Origin: Tieghemostelium lacteum
Taxonomy: Eukaryota > Evosea > Eumycetozoa > Dictyosteliales > Raperosteliaceae
Direction: 5' to 3'
DNA length: 64,000 bases
NCBI GenBank assembly: GCA_001606155.1
Contig: LODT01000010.1
Location: 36,175-100,174 of the forward strand
Shown here in pieces: positions 54,498 through 64,000 of this stretch; position 1 is the stretch's first letter; every line of letters starts with the position of its first letter. Both the position numbers and the translations under genes were made by a program. A model generated the notes under the pieces. It was not told the origin of the DNA, searched no databases, and saw only the letters and a program-made list of their open reading frames with translations.

Positions 54498-56415
54498 TTA
54501 TAATAAACTTTTACCAATACTTGTACCAACTTTTACAAGTGTTTCAATTGGTTTGTTACTGTTAACCAGTAAATCATTATCAAATTGAATGGTGTTCTTT
54601 TTGAATAAGAGGAGAATAGTTGAACCACCAAATGCAAAATAACCATGTTCATCACCTTTCTTTATTTGTTGGCCTTCTTTTGTGGTTAGATTGATACTTC
54701 CAACCATAGTAGCACCAACAGAAACAAATAAAACTTGACCAAACTCTTTGGAGTCAATCTTGGTAACTACACGTTTATTCTCACTGTAGACATCAATATT
54801 CTCACGAATTGCAATGGGGTTGACTGTAAAGTATTCACCATCAATTGGTTTACTACTACCAATTACACCGTCAACTGGTATATGGAATCTATGGTAATCC
54901 TGAGGAGCAAGTCTTGCAATAACCAATGAACCATCTGTATATTGACTAGCTAGTTGTTTGTCTCCAAGTAAAGATTCAACAGTAAAGTTCTTTCCTTTAA
55001 TCCAGAGTTCTTGGGCATGGTGGATGGTTGAGAAAACATTAAGACGACAATCAGCAGGAGATACAGCAATCTTGGGGTTATTAGGTTCGGCAATAGGTCT
55101 GCTTGTGGGTTTCAATTTTCTGTAAAAGAATTCATTAAAGTTCTTGAAAGAGTCCAATGGGTCTAAAATTTCTTCAGAGTTCAAATGATGGAATTTGATA
55201 AATGGTTGAATTTCTTTAACACTCTCAGGTACGGTATACTTCTTTCCAGTCTTATTAGTCAAAAACTTCAATAATTTCTTAACTTGGGGATTATTACAAG
55301 CGTTTCTACCAGTGTGAGTTGAATACATTGCTCTCAAAGAAACCTCAATGTAATGTGGAATCTTTTCATCTTCCATCTTTCCAGTCTCTCTATTGTGAAC
55401 ATGAATTGTCTTGGTTGGCTCAGTTGATGTTGAATGATTTGCACAACTTGTAAAACCTTTATCAAAAACTAAAAAAATAACCCGCAATATTAAAGAAAAT
55501 TCACATGGTTGTTAGAAGAGAGATAGAATTCAAAAAAAAGTGAGGGCAATAACATACTATTATCAGCAATTGTGGGGTATGGAGAAGCAGATTGAGCATA
55601 GGCTTCCCATATTAAATTTGGATCACCAGACAATAATGATTTTGTCAATTGATCACCAACTTCAGTATTATTAAATAATGATTCCAATTCACTCACAGAA
55701 ATACTACCATCCTTATTCAAATCAGTCTTATGAAACTAAAATAGTCATAACATTAAAAGTTAGAATTAAGTTTATAAAAGAGGGGTAAGATTGTAATATT
55801 AACATACCAATTGTACAATATCAGGTTCAGTATAGTGTGAATTAATTGCAGAAATCAGAGCAATGAAATCAGTCATATTGAGTGTAGAATCATCAGAATG
55901 TGAAAAATGTTTAATAATACTCGACCAGAAAGCAGAATAGACTTCCTCTTTGGTGAATATCTTTGAATGAATGTGTAACTCACCTCTCTCTTTGACTTTA
56001 TCATCCTTTTTCTGTTTTGTGATAGGATACCATTTATCCAATATATTACATTCAAATAACTTTTTAATCTCTATTTCAACTTCTCCAATGAAATCATTCT
56101 TACTAGCTTTATCCCAATCCCATAACTTAAATGACAGACTATAGTTTTCTTGTGACTTTTTTATAATGATATTATGTTTATGATTCCAAACTGGGTTTAA
56201 TGATTTCTTTATAATTTCACTAGTGAATAGCTTCTCTGCACTGTGGAAACATTCAATATATGGATCTGACTTACCATTGAAATCCATAGCTGGTAAATTC
56301 TTTGCCTCCACAACTATTATCAATATTATTGATATTAGATATTTATTAGATATTCCAATTAATTAAATTTTTAAGACATACCATTTATTTGTAAAATTCC
56401 AGTGATTGTATCCAT
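54498..56415 (-). CDS. psd2: Phosphatidylserine decarboxylase with C2 and EF-hand domains (PSD2 type)
   Basis: Four exons (56415-56382, 56313-55808, 55735-55558, 55468-54498) give 562 residues. An N-terminal C2 domain (about 8-125) carries LPAMDFNGKSDPYIECF and LWDWDKASKNDFIGEVEI with Ca2+-ligand Asps. An EF-hand follows (DLNKDGSISVSELE, about 188-199). The decarboxylase domain has the catalytic Asp (SPADCRLN, about 379), the YHRFHIP His pair (about 432) and the self-cleavage site GGST (about 520-523), which yields a pyruvoyl alpha subunit. This three-domain layout is that of fungal and plant PSD2/PSD3 (endomembrane), not mitochondrial PSD1. The enzyme makes phosphatidylethanolamine. All introns are GT-AG and in phase. 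Confidence 0.93.
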
Positions 56416-56855
56416 TTTTTTAAAAAATATATTGACAATAAACTAAATATGACAATTTAAACAATGAAAGTGTTGATTATTGTAATAAAAAAATTTAAAA
56501 TAATTGAAAAATTGGAAAAAAAAATATCTAGAATTCTCTATTAGATTTTTTTACAAACTAATCATAGTTACCAAAACACAAGGAATTGTAATGTTGTGTG
56601 TGTTAGTGATTTGCATAAAATTAAACAAACATCATAATCTGAAATTCTAATCTGGTTATATACTGTTCTAAATGTAAACAAATTTCATTATTATTTAATT
56701 GTTATTATTGATAAAAATTGTTATTTATTCTTATTATTATTATCATTGTATATGGACTTCTAAAGTCCTATTTTCAAAAAATATAATCTCTTTGAGTTAA
56801 TACCATTAAAAAAGATAATTTAAAGTATAAAAGCTTACTTTAACAAATTTTAAAT

Positions 56856-56913
56856 AATGTACATAACTTGAATGATCATTAAAACACTTACCTTTATTCA
56901 AGTTATGTACATT
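56856..56913. repeat. Perfect 18-bp inverted repeat (hairpin)
   Basis: Arm AATGTACATAACTTGAAT (56856-56873) and its exact reverse complement (56896-56913) flank a 22-nt spacer. Inner pairs G-T and A-T could extend the stem to 20 bp. Size and loop resemble a pre-miRNA-like hairpin; it could also be a small palindromic mobile repeat. It is not next to either gene's coding end, so a terminator role is unlikely. Confidence 0.6.
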
Positions 56914-57420
56914 TATTCTTAAAGAATTATTCATTTAATTATGAAAAAAAATTTTTATTTTTTTAAATATTTTTTCACATTCCTATATATAGTATTTTTC
57001 AACGAATCTTAATAAATTTCTTAAATAGTAAAAATGAATAATTTCAGCCCTAATAAAAATGTTATGTGACCTTTAAAAAATAAGAAATTTAATCCTTAAA
57101 ATTTAATGAATTCTAGGATATAAAAAATGAAATTAACTCAGTATTTCCAATATCAAAACTTGATTCATTCTTCAAATTAATTTTTATAATGCACAGGTGG
57201 TATACATTTTTAAATGTTTATTTTTTCCCCTTTTATTTCAGTTAAATTTAGAAAGTTTAAACTTGTTATTTTTATAATAAATTTAAATAGTGGTGTAATA
57301 AGAAACTGATATTAACCTTTTCACTTTCTAAAAAAGGTCATAAATTAATATATTTTGAGAAATGTGAAATATTATGATGTTCAATCCAACTTTTTACAAG
57401 TAAAATTTTCCTGAAAAAAT

Positions 57421-57435
57421 TTGTGTGGGTTGTGG
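57421..57435 (+). promoter_or_regulatory. G-box-like element upstream of the Cad1-like gene
   Basis: TTGTGTGGGTTGTGG lies about 155-170 bp before the ATG. It resembles the GT-rich G-box bound by G-box binding factor in cAMP-induced Dictyostelium genes (TGTGGGTGTG type). Regulation of an adhesin gene by this route would be in character, but the match is by eye only. Confidence 0.35.
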
Positions 57436-57590
57436 AAAAACAATGATCACTGCTCTTTTGTTTGCGTATCACCTCAATTTGTAAATAAAAAAATAACTTG
57501 TCATGGTTGGAATTTTGTATAAATAGTGGAGTTTAATTGAATATTAAATTCATTATTATTAGTTTTTAAATAAATTTAATATTTATATCA

Positions 57591-58260
57591 ATGGCAACAA
57601 AAGGATCAATTTTAATTTATCTTAGTAAGTTAAATAAATGTATTTGACAATCAATTATATTAATTACAGTTTATAGAACCTAATTTTGAAGGCGACTATG
57701 TATATGAAATGAGAGTTCCAGGTAGATACAAGAATACAGCTGCCACTATTAAATCTGTAAAAATTGGACCAAAAACCAAGTTGAAAATCTCGGAGCCAAA
57801 TGGTGGAAGACTTTATGAAATGACTAGTGGTGAACATGGTGATATCAATATTCCATACAACTCAATTATGCAGTGCGTTGATATCTCTTTCAAATTCTCT
57901 ATTGATATTAAATTCAACCATACTATATCAGGTAAACCAGCAAATGAATATGGTTTAACAATCAAACCACTCCATTTTGATAACACCGGTGTTATTACAT
58001 CTGGTGCAACTGATTATGTAGGTGTGCAAATCCCTCAGCTAAACCCACCTGATTCATTGATTGTATCTCAAATCTCTGTTCGTGAAAACCCATGGCCACA
58101 TCAAATTGTTTCTAATGGATCTATCTATTTCAAGTACAATCCTACTTCTGAGGATATTACTTTTGAAATGACTGAAGGTTTCCCTGCAAACATGACAATT
58201 GTAAAGGATGATATTTGGGGTTTTACATTCACATTGAAATCTTTAATGAAAATGGATTAA
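57591..58260 (+). CDS. cad1: Ca2+-dependent cell adhesion protein (DdCAD-1/gp24 family)
   Basis: Two exons (57591-57624, 57677-58260; 52-nt intron GTAAGT...TATAG) give 205 residues, close to the 213 of D. discoideum Cad1. The N-terminal half is a beta-gamma-crystallin-like domain (ILIYLKPNFEGDYVYEM, SVKIGPKTKLKI). The C-terminal half is the Ig-like Cad1 domain, nearly colinear with the family: VQIPQLNPPDSLIVSQISVR, VSNGSIYFKYNPTSEDITF, EGFPANMTIVKDD. There is no signal peptide, as expected, since Cad1 reaches the surface through contractile vacuoles. It mediates homophilic adhesion in early aggregation. Of two possible AG acceptors, the second keeps the frame open. Confidence 0.9.
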
Positions 58261-58399
58261 TTTGTTCTTGTTATCTCTTAGAAATTTCAAATAATTTTTA
58301 TTAATAAAAATTTAATTATCATAAATAATTATTACTATAATATAAATAATTATTATATTATTTATTCTAATTTGAGAAAAAAGGGTTAAAAGATGAGAT

Positions 58400-59669
58400 C
58401 TAGTCTACACAACTATAAAATTTAAAGCCAATGTCACCATCAATATTATCATTTTGCATTAAATTTTTGGTTTGAGAAATTGTGGTTTGTAATTTGGTGT
58501 TATTTGGAAAAAATAAAGAGGCTCTATTGATGAGAGATATCGATTCTTGATATCTGTGAAATGAATTATAAAATGAGCTAAGTTCTACAATGTATTCTAA
58601 CTTTAACCATCTTTCACAGTCTAATGCTTTTAAATACATTTCTTCAGAGTTGTGATATTGTTCTTTCTGTGAATTTTAGATTTTATATTAATATAATTTT
58701 TGACCAGTGTAATGATGGGTGGGGGAAAATACATACCAAAGAGAATATTTGACCAACTCTAAACATTGCACCACATAATCGAGGTGATATTTTTAAAAGA
58801 TTTAAAAGTGTTTGCAATGATTTATCATTGTCTCCCTGTATATTGTATTGTTCATATTCCTTAATCAGGGAATTTACTCGTTCTTGGAAATAGGTATTGT
58901 ATTGATATGTTTGTTGTTGTTGTTGCTGTTGTTGTTGTTGTTGATTATTTGAAATTTGATTTTGTTGTTTATGTACATTATTATTATAAATATTAGTTTG
59001 TCGATTGGAAAGTTGAGAGTAGAGATTATTGTAACTAGAGTAATGTCGACTGATAGAACTATAGAGTTCAATCGATACAGTCAAACATATTACCACAGTA
59101 AAAAGTATATTTAATATCTTATATCTTCTATTCATATCACTAAACCACAATAGAAATCTTATAATTCTATTGTATTGTTTTTTCTCTTTTTCTACTACTT
59201 GAGAATTTATACTATTATTATTAACATTAGAATGATATCCTATATCAGTGTCTTCCGTAAATTCTTTATTCTCTATTTCTTTAGTATTTTCAATGATTTC
59301 ATTCTTTTTGATTTCTTGATGTGGTTGTTGGTGCAGTTGGACATCTTTATCAAAATTATTAATAAATTTAAAACTACTGATATTATGATAATAGAAATTA
59401 TCAGTTTTGGGTACCTCTAGTTGTTCACCATTTTCACTTGAATTACTATTATAATCATTATCACTACTTTCACTAGTATCACTATTATTATAAAATGTAG
59501 TGTTCTGTTGATACGGTGATAAATAATTTAATTCATTCATTTCTCGATATATTTTTATTGGTTGTTCGATAGTATGTTGAAAGTGTATCAGCACATTTTC
59601 TTTATCTCTTATCAAACTTTTTTTATCTATATTTGTATTATTAATTGTTTTATAAATCAAATCCCCCAT
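58400..59669 (-). CDS. Single-pass membrane protein with TPR-like C-terminus, unknown
   Basis: Two exons (59669-58737, 58666-58400; intron GTATGT...CACAG, phase 0) give 399 residues. Residues 1-165 are acidic and Asn/Ser-rich. One hydrophobic helix (ILNILFTVVICLTVSIELY, about 185-203) follows, then a Gln/Asn-rich spacer with a poly-Gln run. The C-terminal 130 residues look like two or three TPR-type helix pairs (SLQTLLNLLKISPRLCGAMFRVGQ; MYLKALDCERWLKLEYIVELSSFYN). I do not recognise the family. A tail-exposed TPR-like domain suggests a scaffolding role on an internal membrane, which is inference. Confidence 0.75.
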
Positions 59670-60199
59670 TTTAATTTATCATTTTTAACACAAAAAGACA
59701 AATAAAAAAAAAAAAAAAAAAAAAAGCTAAATTTGTGTATTAGTGTTTTATCAAACAACACAAGTGGGTTATCAATTTTAAATATTTCCTATTTTTATCT
59801 CTAGAGAAATAAAATATTTAAACTCTATGACGATTATAAATGGGGGTGATTAATAGATGGGTAACATTGTAAAAATGTCAATAATTAGTTAATTTTAAAT
59901 ATAATGTAAATCCATTATTGTTTTTAAAATTTGAATTAATTAATCAATTTTTAAATTCATTCTCTAAAGGATTAGTGGAGAGGTTTTTATACAATTGAAT
60001 ATTCATTATTTGAAATTAGAAAACGATGTCACCTAAAATAGAAAATCTCTACCCCATAAAGACAGTTTAAATAAGTTAACTTAATCAAGAAGTAGAAATG
60101 TAAAATTAAATAACAGGGTGTTAACTTATTTTTCCAATAATATTAAAAAAACTTTTTAATTATAATAATGTGTTATTGTTATGGATTTATTATTATTAT
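59670..60199. other. AT-rich intergenic region
   Basis: Spacer with an A-run of 23 bases at about 59706-59728 directly upstream of the TPR-like gene, and the 3' region of the kinase gene. No open frame, repeat or RNA gene was recognised. Confidence 0.5.
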
Positions 60200-63100
60200 T
60201 TAATAATCTTTTATGCCTATAGTAACCTTTGCAATTTTAACGATAATATCCTTATCGGTTTGAGACAAATGTTTGTTATTAGATTGAAGCTTTTCTTTCT
60301 GGTCAAACAAGTTAATATTAAATTCATTAACCAGTGAAAAAGTTGAGGTGGTTGGTGAGATTTTACTCTGTGAAAAATATTGAGGTGATAGTTGAGTTAT
60401 AAGATAGAATATACCATCGAGAGCCGACTCACCAACAATGACAGCTGCATCACGGAGTTGCATAACCTTATTATAAGTTTCACCGTCAAAATGCGATGGA
60501 TGAGGACTGGGTGAAGAGATGAGATGAGGTTTTGAAATGATTTTCTTTGTCTGAGTATGAATGTGGTCCCATCCAACTTTTAACTGTTCAATACACAAGA
60601 GTTCTAAATCCTTTTTGAAATTTCTAACTTTTTGACCTAGTTCTATACACTCTTTCAAAGACTTTATATCACTGAATTGTCTAATCACATTACTGAATGA
60701 CAAATAGTGATCTTTAAGCCACTTTAGTGATCTCAATTTGAGTTCTGAAAACTTATGGTCAGATTCAGTTGTTGACTGGTTAGATGTACTACTAATCTCT
60801 TCTAATAATTTTAAAGAAGTTGGTGTTGTAGAGGACAATGGTTTCATAAGATTAAGACCATTTATAACAGCACCTGATTCTTTGTCCTTATTATTATTAT
60901 TACTACAATTGACAATAGTATTATTAGATGTACTACCAACAGGTTTTAAATGGAAACCATTGGTTGTACTATGATTTGAGGTTTTAATCTCAACAGAAGA
61001 TGCAGCTCTAATTAATGGTTTATGTGTTGGTGATGGTAACTGAATTTGTGGTGTACTTGATGATGAGGAAGTCAATGGTTTGACTTTGGTACCTACATGT
61101 GTACCATTTGTTGACAATGATGTATCAGGTGACTTTGGAGTAGTTGTAGTAGTAGTAGTAGTAGTAGTAGGTTTAATAGACTCCTTTTGAGGTGTAACCA
61201 ATATCTGTTGTGATGATTGTGTTCTGGGAATGGGAACTGGAAGTGGTCTGTGGTTTATAATTTTTGGTTTTTCAAATTGTGTTGAAGATATGGTAGTTGA
61301 TCGTGTTGGTAATTCCATTTTTGGTTGATTACTTGTTACTACCTCTGTCATTGCTCTGTTTACTTTATTTGTTGGTGATATCAGTAATGTGGATGAATTT
61401 GTGGATGTTGGTGTACTTAGACTATTAACTATACTACTAGTACTAACTATAGATCTAGGTGATGTAGATGGTATTGGATTGGTAGGTGATGGTGATACAG
61501 ATTGTTGTTGAGATTGTTGATGATGTTGTATAGATATAGTTTGTGATGGTAATTTTCTTTGTAATAATAGACTTGGTAGTATAAGTCCACTTCCAGGGGA
61601 AGAAGGGGAAGATGACATTACACCTGATCTATCGGAATTGGGAATAGGTGTAGAGGGTCTAGGTGGAGTAAACTTTTGTTGTTGTTGTTGCTGTTGTTGT
61701 AATTTTGAAAATAGAAAACTTGATGACGATGAACCGAATGAACTGTTACTTCCATCTCGACTGAGAGAGAGTACATTTACTCCACCAGGAGACCCACTTA
61801 TATTTCCAGAAGATGCATCATTAATTGACGATATAATATCCTGACACTTGAGAGAAAGGAATGATTCAATATGTTCAAAACTAGGTCTCTTGGAGTGATC
61901 CTTCAACAGACAACTCTCAATAATCTTTTTCATATCGGAATCAATTTCATCTGGAATCTTTGGAGGGAACCCTTCTTCTCTTACTCTGGCTAATTCCAAA
62001 TACCCAAGTTCGTCATACTCCTGATATGGACGTTTTCCAGTAAGAATCTCAATTAAACAAGCACCATAACTCCAAACATCTGCAGCTCTTGAAAACTTCT
62101 TTTGTGTAAAGACCTCTGGTGAATTGTATAGAAAAGACCCTGCAACAGTACTGCCATAGAATGATCTAGACGATGCAGTAGCCAGACCAAAATCAGCTAG
62201 TTTTATAGAAACCGGTGCCTCCATACTCAAAGATACCACCAAGAAATTTTGAGGTTTTAAATCGAGATGCAAAATCTCATTTCTATGCAAAAAACACATA
62301 CCTTTTGCAATGTCATATGCCATTTTTAGACGTAACTGTGGTGTGAAATTATATAGTTGAGGGTCACCAAGGTACTTGTCCAAAGAGCCTCCTTCAATGT
62401 ACTCTAGGACCAGACATTTAGGTGACACGCAAAAGCCTACAAAATGGACGATATTGGGATGATGTAAAAGTTCTTTGTGCATTTCCAGTTCTTTTTCAAA
62501 TTCGGAGCCATCTGACATCTCGGAGATTGCCTTAACTGCAACGGAAAGGCCTCTCCATTTGGCTTTATGTATAACACCGTATCCACCACCTCCTATAATG
62601 CCTCCAATCTCCAGTTCAGTGTAGTCCAGTACCTGTGACATTTTAGAATCAATTTTTATAGTGAGAAGGTATCTTCCTGAATTGGATATATCGACACATA
62701 TCAATTCACGTACTTTGGTGGTACATAGAACTGTCATCTCTACTTGAATCTCCTGACTACTACCTTTCTTTATGCTACCTGAACTGGGTGTAAATGACAA
62801 TTTAATGTTCTTTGATGGTATTGGTATATTACTGAAATTGAACAGTACCTTTGTACTGCCTTTATTCGACATTAACAATTTATCCTTTAAAACTACTCCA
62901 ACTTTACATTTCTCTCCCTCTTTCATTGAAAAATCTAAATGATATTTTGAAAATTGTACTATTGGACTTGACTTTTCTGTTCCTGTTATTAACCATGGTT
63001 GAAGAACACCATTATATTAATAATCTTATTATAAAAAAACCCTCCATCTCGATTTCTTTTAAAAGGTGGGAAATTTAAAAAAAAAAGATATTTTTATCAC

Positions 63101-63623
63101 ACCACAATTTTATCAATAAAAAGATTAAGAAGGGTTGTGTTTATGAGAGAAGATATTTTTTATCGCCTGACACAAAACACTCAAAAAAAAAAAAAAACCC
63201 AAAGAACAAAAAGTCACTGTTTTTGAATCCGATCCAACAATGCTTTGCAATTAATCTCTCTTTGTGGGTTATCACTTTTTTTTTTGTACCTCCCCTTCTA
63301 ATCGACAAGATGATTATAATAATTGTGATCACATTATATAAAACCTACCTGGAAATAATGAATGTCTTGCTACTGATGTTGCTTTCTGTCTATCTTCTAT
63401 TGATAATTCAAATAATAAATTCTTTAATTGATCATATTCTTTACCTAATTCGCCTGTACAACCTCTGAAATTTTTGAGAAATCAATATAATAAGTTCTAT
63501 TGCACAGATTATTGAGTTAATGAAATCTTACTTTTTCAGTAAATCATGTAATACTTCATTATCTATTTCATGTTCGATTTCGTTTGGGTTGTACCATAGT
63601 TCCTCTTTTGATGTTGATATCAT
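60200..63623 (-). CDS. TKL-type protein kinase with N-terminal MSP-like domain
   Basis: Best model: exons 63623-63532, 63464-63349 and 62982-60200, 996 residues. The 366-nt second intron is long for this window. A shorter model starts at the Met at 62926 but cuts the first strand of the MSP-like domain, so I prefer the long one. MSP/ASH-like domain about 80-180 ([22 protein letters not shown]). Kinase domain about 195-450: [15 protein letters not shown] glycine loop, VAVK lysine (about 220), LHLDLKPQN catalytic loop in which HRD is HLD, DFG (333-335), SPE, DVWSYG. Then 300 residues of Ser/Thr/Gln-rich linker and a helical C-terminus. The intact Lys, Asp and DFG suggest activity despite the missing HRD arginine. 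Confidence 0.85.
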
Positions 63624-64000
63624 TGTTTCTCTGTGGGTTTATTGTTTGAAAAAAATATGTGGGTGGGTTTGGGTGTATGTTTGTGGTTTGTGTTTTAAAA
63701 ATACAAAATAAATAGAGTCCTATAGAGTTTCCTCTGATTGTTGATTCCTGGTGATTATTTAAATAGATTGTGAGAGCTACTTAAAAGAGCAATACTTTTA
63801 AGTTTGAGAACAACTAGGTGTCGTAATGACAAAAAGGGTTATATATAAAAAGTGAGAGATAGAAATATGTATTCTTTGCACCTTGATGATTGGAAATTTA
63901 AAAAAAAAATGAGTGCTTTGCAGACAATGTGGGTTTTTTTGGGATAAAAAAATTACAAATTGTAAGAATAAGATTTTTTTACTGAATCGATTATTTATAT
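63624..64000. promoter_or_regulatory. Upstream region of the MSP-domain kinase
   Basis: Includes a G/T-rich strip at 63658-63690 (TGTGGGTGGGTTTGGGTGTA) about 40 bp upstream of the proposed start. It resembles the GT-rich G-boxes of developmentally induced dictyostelid genes. The remaining bases are AT-rich without an open frame. Confidence 0.35.

Larger units (their letters stand above)
56416..57590. other. AT-rich divergent intergenic region with a hairpin
   Basis: The largest clean intergenic gap outside the islands, between PSD2 (minus) and the Cad1-like gene (plus). No open frame. It holds a perfect inverted repeat (listed separately) and, closer to Cad1, a G-rich element. Nothing else was seen. 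Confidence 0.5.

Noticed and set aside
59706-59728. A23 run as a retrotransposon tail
   Set aside because: No element-like sequence precedes it on either strand. Such runs occur in many promoters of this window.

Overview
The window looks like a chromosomal segment of a social amoeba (dictyostelid). The genes are closely packed on both strands, and introns are short (about 45-150 nt), AT-rich and GT-AG. Intergenic DNA is full of A/T homopolymers, and coding sequence carries Asn, Gln and Ser runs. Lineage-typical families are present: three FNIP-repeat proteins, a DdCAD-1-type adhesin, an F-box/SPRY protein, and MSP-domain kinase and RhoGAP proteins. Coding GC is higher than I would expect for D. 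discoideum, so a non-discoideum dictyostelid such as Heterostelium/Polysphondylium or Cavenderia/D. fasciculatum is more likely. That assignment is inference.

Layout. 0-3.2 kb: 3' end of a PLP-homeostasis protein, NEDD8, molybdopterin synthase small subunit and a GK5-type glycerol kinase. 3.2-7.5 kb: no intact gene; decayed non-LTR retrotransposon pieces in both orientations. 7.5-34.9 kb: an ordinary gene-rich block with an AIM24-type protein, a 1518-aa unknown, a CYBC1/Eros-like membrane protein, eRF1, F-box/SPRY, Maf1, AP-3 mu, a membrane-anchored bZIP factor, a short-chain dehydrogenase, a Pro-rich protein, an MSP-RhoGAP, a small unknown, a BRO1-domain protein and two tandem FNIP proteins. 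35-43.8 kb: an accessory island. 43.8-64 kb: a third FNIP protein, a 1120-aa unknown, a type II peroxiredoxin, a MePCE-type RNA-cap methyltransferase, a PPR protein, JMJD7, a C2/EF-hand phosphatidylserine decarboxylase, a Cad1-like adhesin, a TPR-like membrane protein and an MSP-domain TKL kinase.

The accessory island is the most unusual part. Its core (about 35.93-42.4 kb) is a decayed virus-like element of the Polinton/virophage type. It holds a fibre-like gene, an adenain-type cysteine protease with a long coiled-coil N-terminus, a small basic/acidic protein, and a structural protein with the TIPKSFY...FTLTEG...GNYSR pattern. All are broken by stops, frameshifts or an insertion. An intact secreted CAP-domain, mucin-like gene sits inside it. 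Retrotransposon pieces and TACC/GGTA-rich repeats flank it, and it separates FNIP genes. No polymerase, integrase or packaging ATPase was seen.

A second strong signal is at eRF1. Beyond its TGA stop the same frame stays open for 59 Asn/Tyr/Ser-rich codons to a TAA, with coding-like composition. This suggests that the termination factor itself is subject to stop-codon readthrough. Three otherwise sound genes (SDR, FNIP2, PPR) each need a 1-nt correction in an A/T run, which suggests draft-assembly homopolymer errors rather than true pseudogenes.
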